Assembly (NCBI GenBank): GCA_027347125.1
Contig: DAIERC010000119.1
Coordinates: forward strand, 1 to 6,798
Direction: 5' to 3'
From: Ignavibacteriales bacterium
GTDB taxonomy: Bacteria > Bacteroidota > Ignavibacteria > Ignavibacteriales > Ignavibacteriaceae
Length of the DNA: 6,798 nucleotides
Below the pieces are notes generated by a model that saw nothing but the letters and a program-made list of their open reading frames with translations, was not told the origin of the DNA and made no database searches. How positions within the stretch are numbered: position 1 is the stretch's first letter; the number at the start of each line of letters is the position of its first letter. The translations under genes and the position numbers were made by a program. Shown here one piece after another: positions 6,563 through 6,798 of the stretch.

Positions 6563-6798
6563 CTAACCCAAATATGCTCTTAAATTTTTGCTTCTGGAAG
6601 CATGTCTAAGTCTGCGAATTGCTTTTTCTTTTATTTGTCTCACTCTTTCCCTTGTAAGGTTAAATTTATCGCCAATCTCTTCAAGCGTAAGAGAATGCTC
6701 TTTATTCAATCCAAAATAAAGTTTGATTACCTCTGCTTCTCTTTCGGTAAGAGAAGACAAAGCATGTTCAATTTCTGTTTTAAGAGACTCGTTCATTA
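6563..6798 (-). CDS. rpoD: Primary RNA polymerase sigma factor, C-terminal part (partial)
   Basis: The gene enters from the right edge and ends with TAG at 6565-6563; 77 residues from an internal ATG are readable. They form sigma region 4: a helix with LTEREAEVIKLYFGL (residues 16-30 of the visible part), then the helix-turn-helix LTLEEIGDKFNLTRERVRQI (36-55), which contacts the -35 element, and the basic helix KEKAIRRLRHAS. The near-perfect region 4.2 and the RSKNLRAYLG end are those of a primary (group 1) or very similar group 2 sigma factor, not of an ECF or sporulation sigma. The codon before the ATG ends in TA and is not a stop, so the frame runs on out of the window and the ATG (6796-6794) is not the true start. 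The C40 peptidase gene follows after 5 bases. Confidence 0.88.
   Translation of the reverse strand, partial: MNESLKTEIEHALSSLTEREAEVIKLYFGLNKEHSLTLEEIGDKFNLTRERVRQIKEKAIRRLRHASRSKNLRAYLG

Overview
This window looks like an ordinary chromosomal segment from a low-GC, AT-biased bacterium. Four substantial genes can be identified, plus the truncated ends of two others. The primary sigma factor tail (ending RAYLG), an exported rhodanese, an NlpC/P60 lipoprotein and a long B12-dependent ribonucleotide reductase fit the FCB group. I would guess a relative of Ignavibacteria/Chlorobi, but this is inferred from protein style and base composition, not from any search.

Left part, minus strand: an ABC-2 type exporter ATPase (most likely 12-932) whose stop codon overlaps the start of the next gene in TGATG. 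That next gene leaves the window after four codons and is presumably the membrane permease. Next comes a gene-poor, very AT-rich spacer of about 440-520 bases that holds the divergent promoters of the ABC operon and of nrdJ.

Centre, plus strand: nrdJ (1451-5038), a 1195-residue class II (adenosylcobalamin-dependent) ribonucleotide reductase. It is complete, with the expected catalytic cysteines, the TSCPD domain and a cysteine-rich C-terminal tail. It ends at a strong hairpin terminator that also separates it from the convergent gene on its right.

Right part, minus strand, in transcription order: the C-terminal end of the primary sigma factor gene (rpoD/sigA, 6563 to the window edge), a C40-family peptidase lipoprotein gene only 5 bases downstream, and, after a 181-base gap with its own promoter candidate, a secreted rhodanese-domain protein with a cysteine-rich active loop. 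The first two are probably co-transcribed; the third is probably separate.

The genes do not form one pathway. They cover dNTP synthesis, transcription initiation, cell-wall hydrolysis, periplasmic sulfur or redox chemistry, and export. I see no mobile element, CRISPR array, RNA gene, phage gene or toxin-antitoxin pair. No undescribed system is evident. The items worth a second look are small: the cysteine-rich rhodanese loop, the E-loop of the ABC ATPase, the sigma factor-peptidase linkage, and the nrdJ leader, which lacks a recognisable NrdR box or cobalamin riboswitch.
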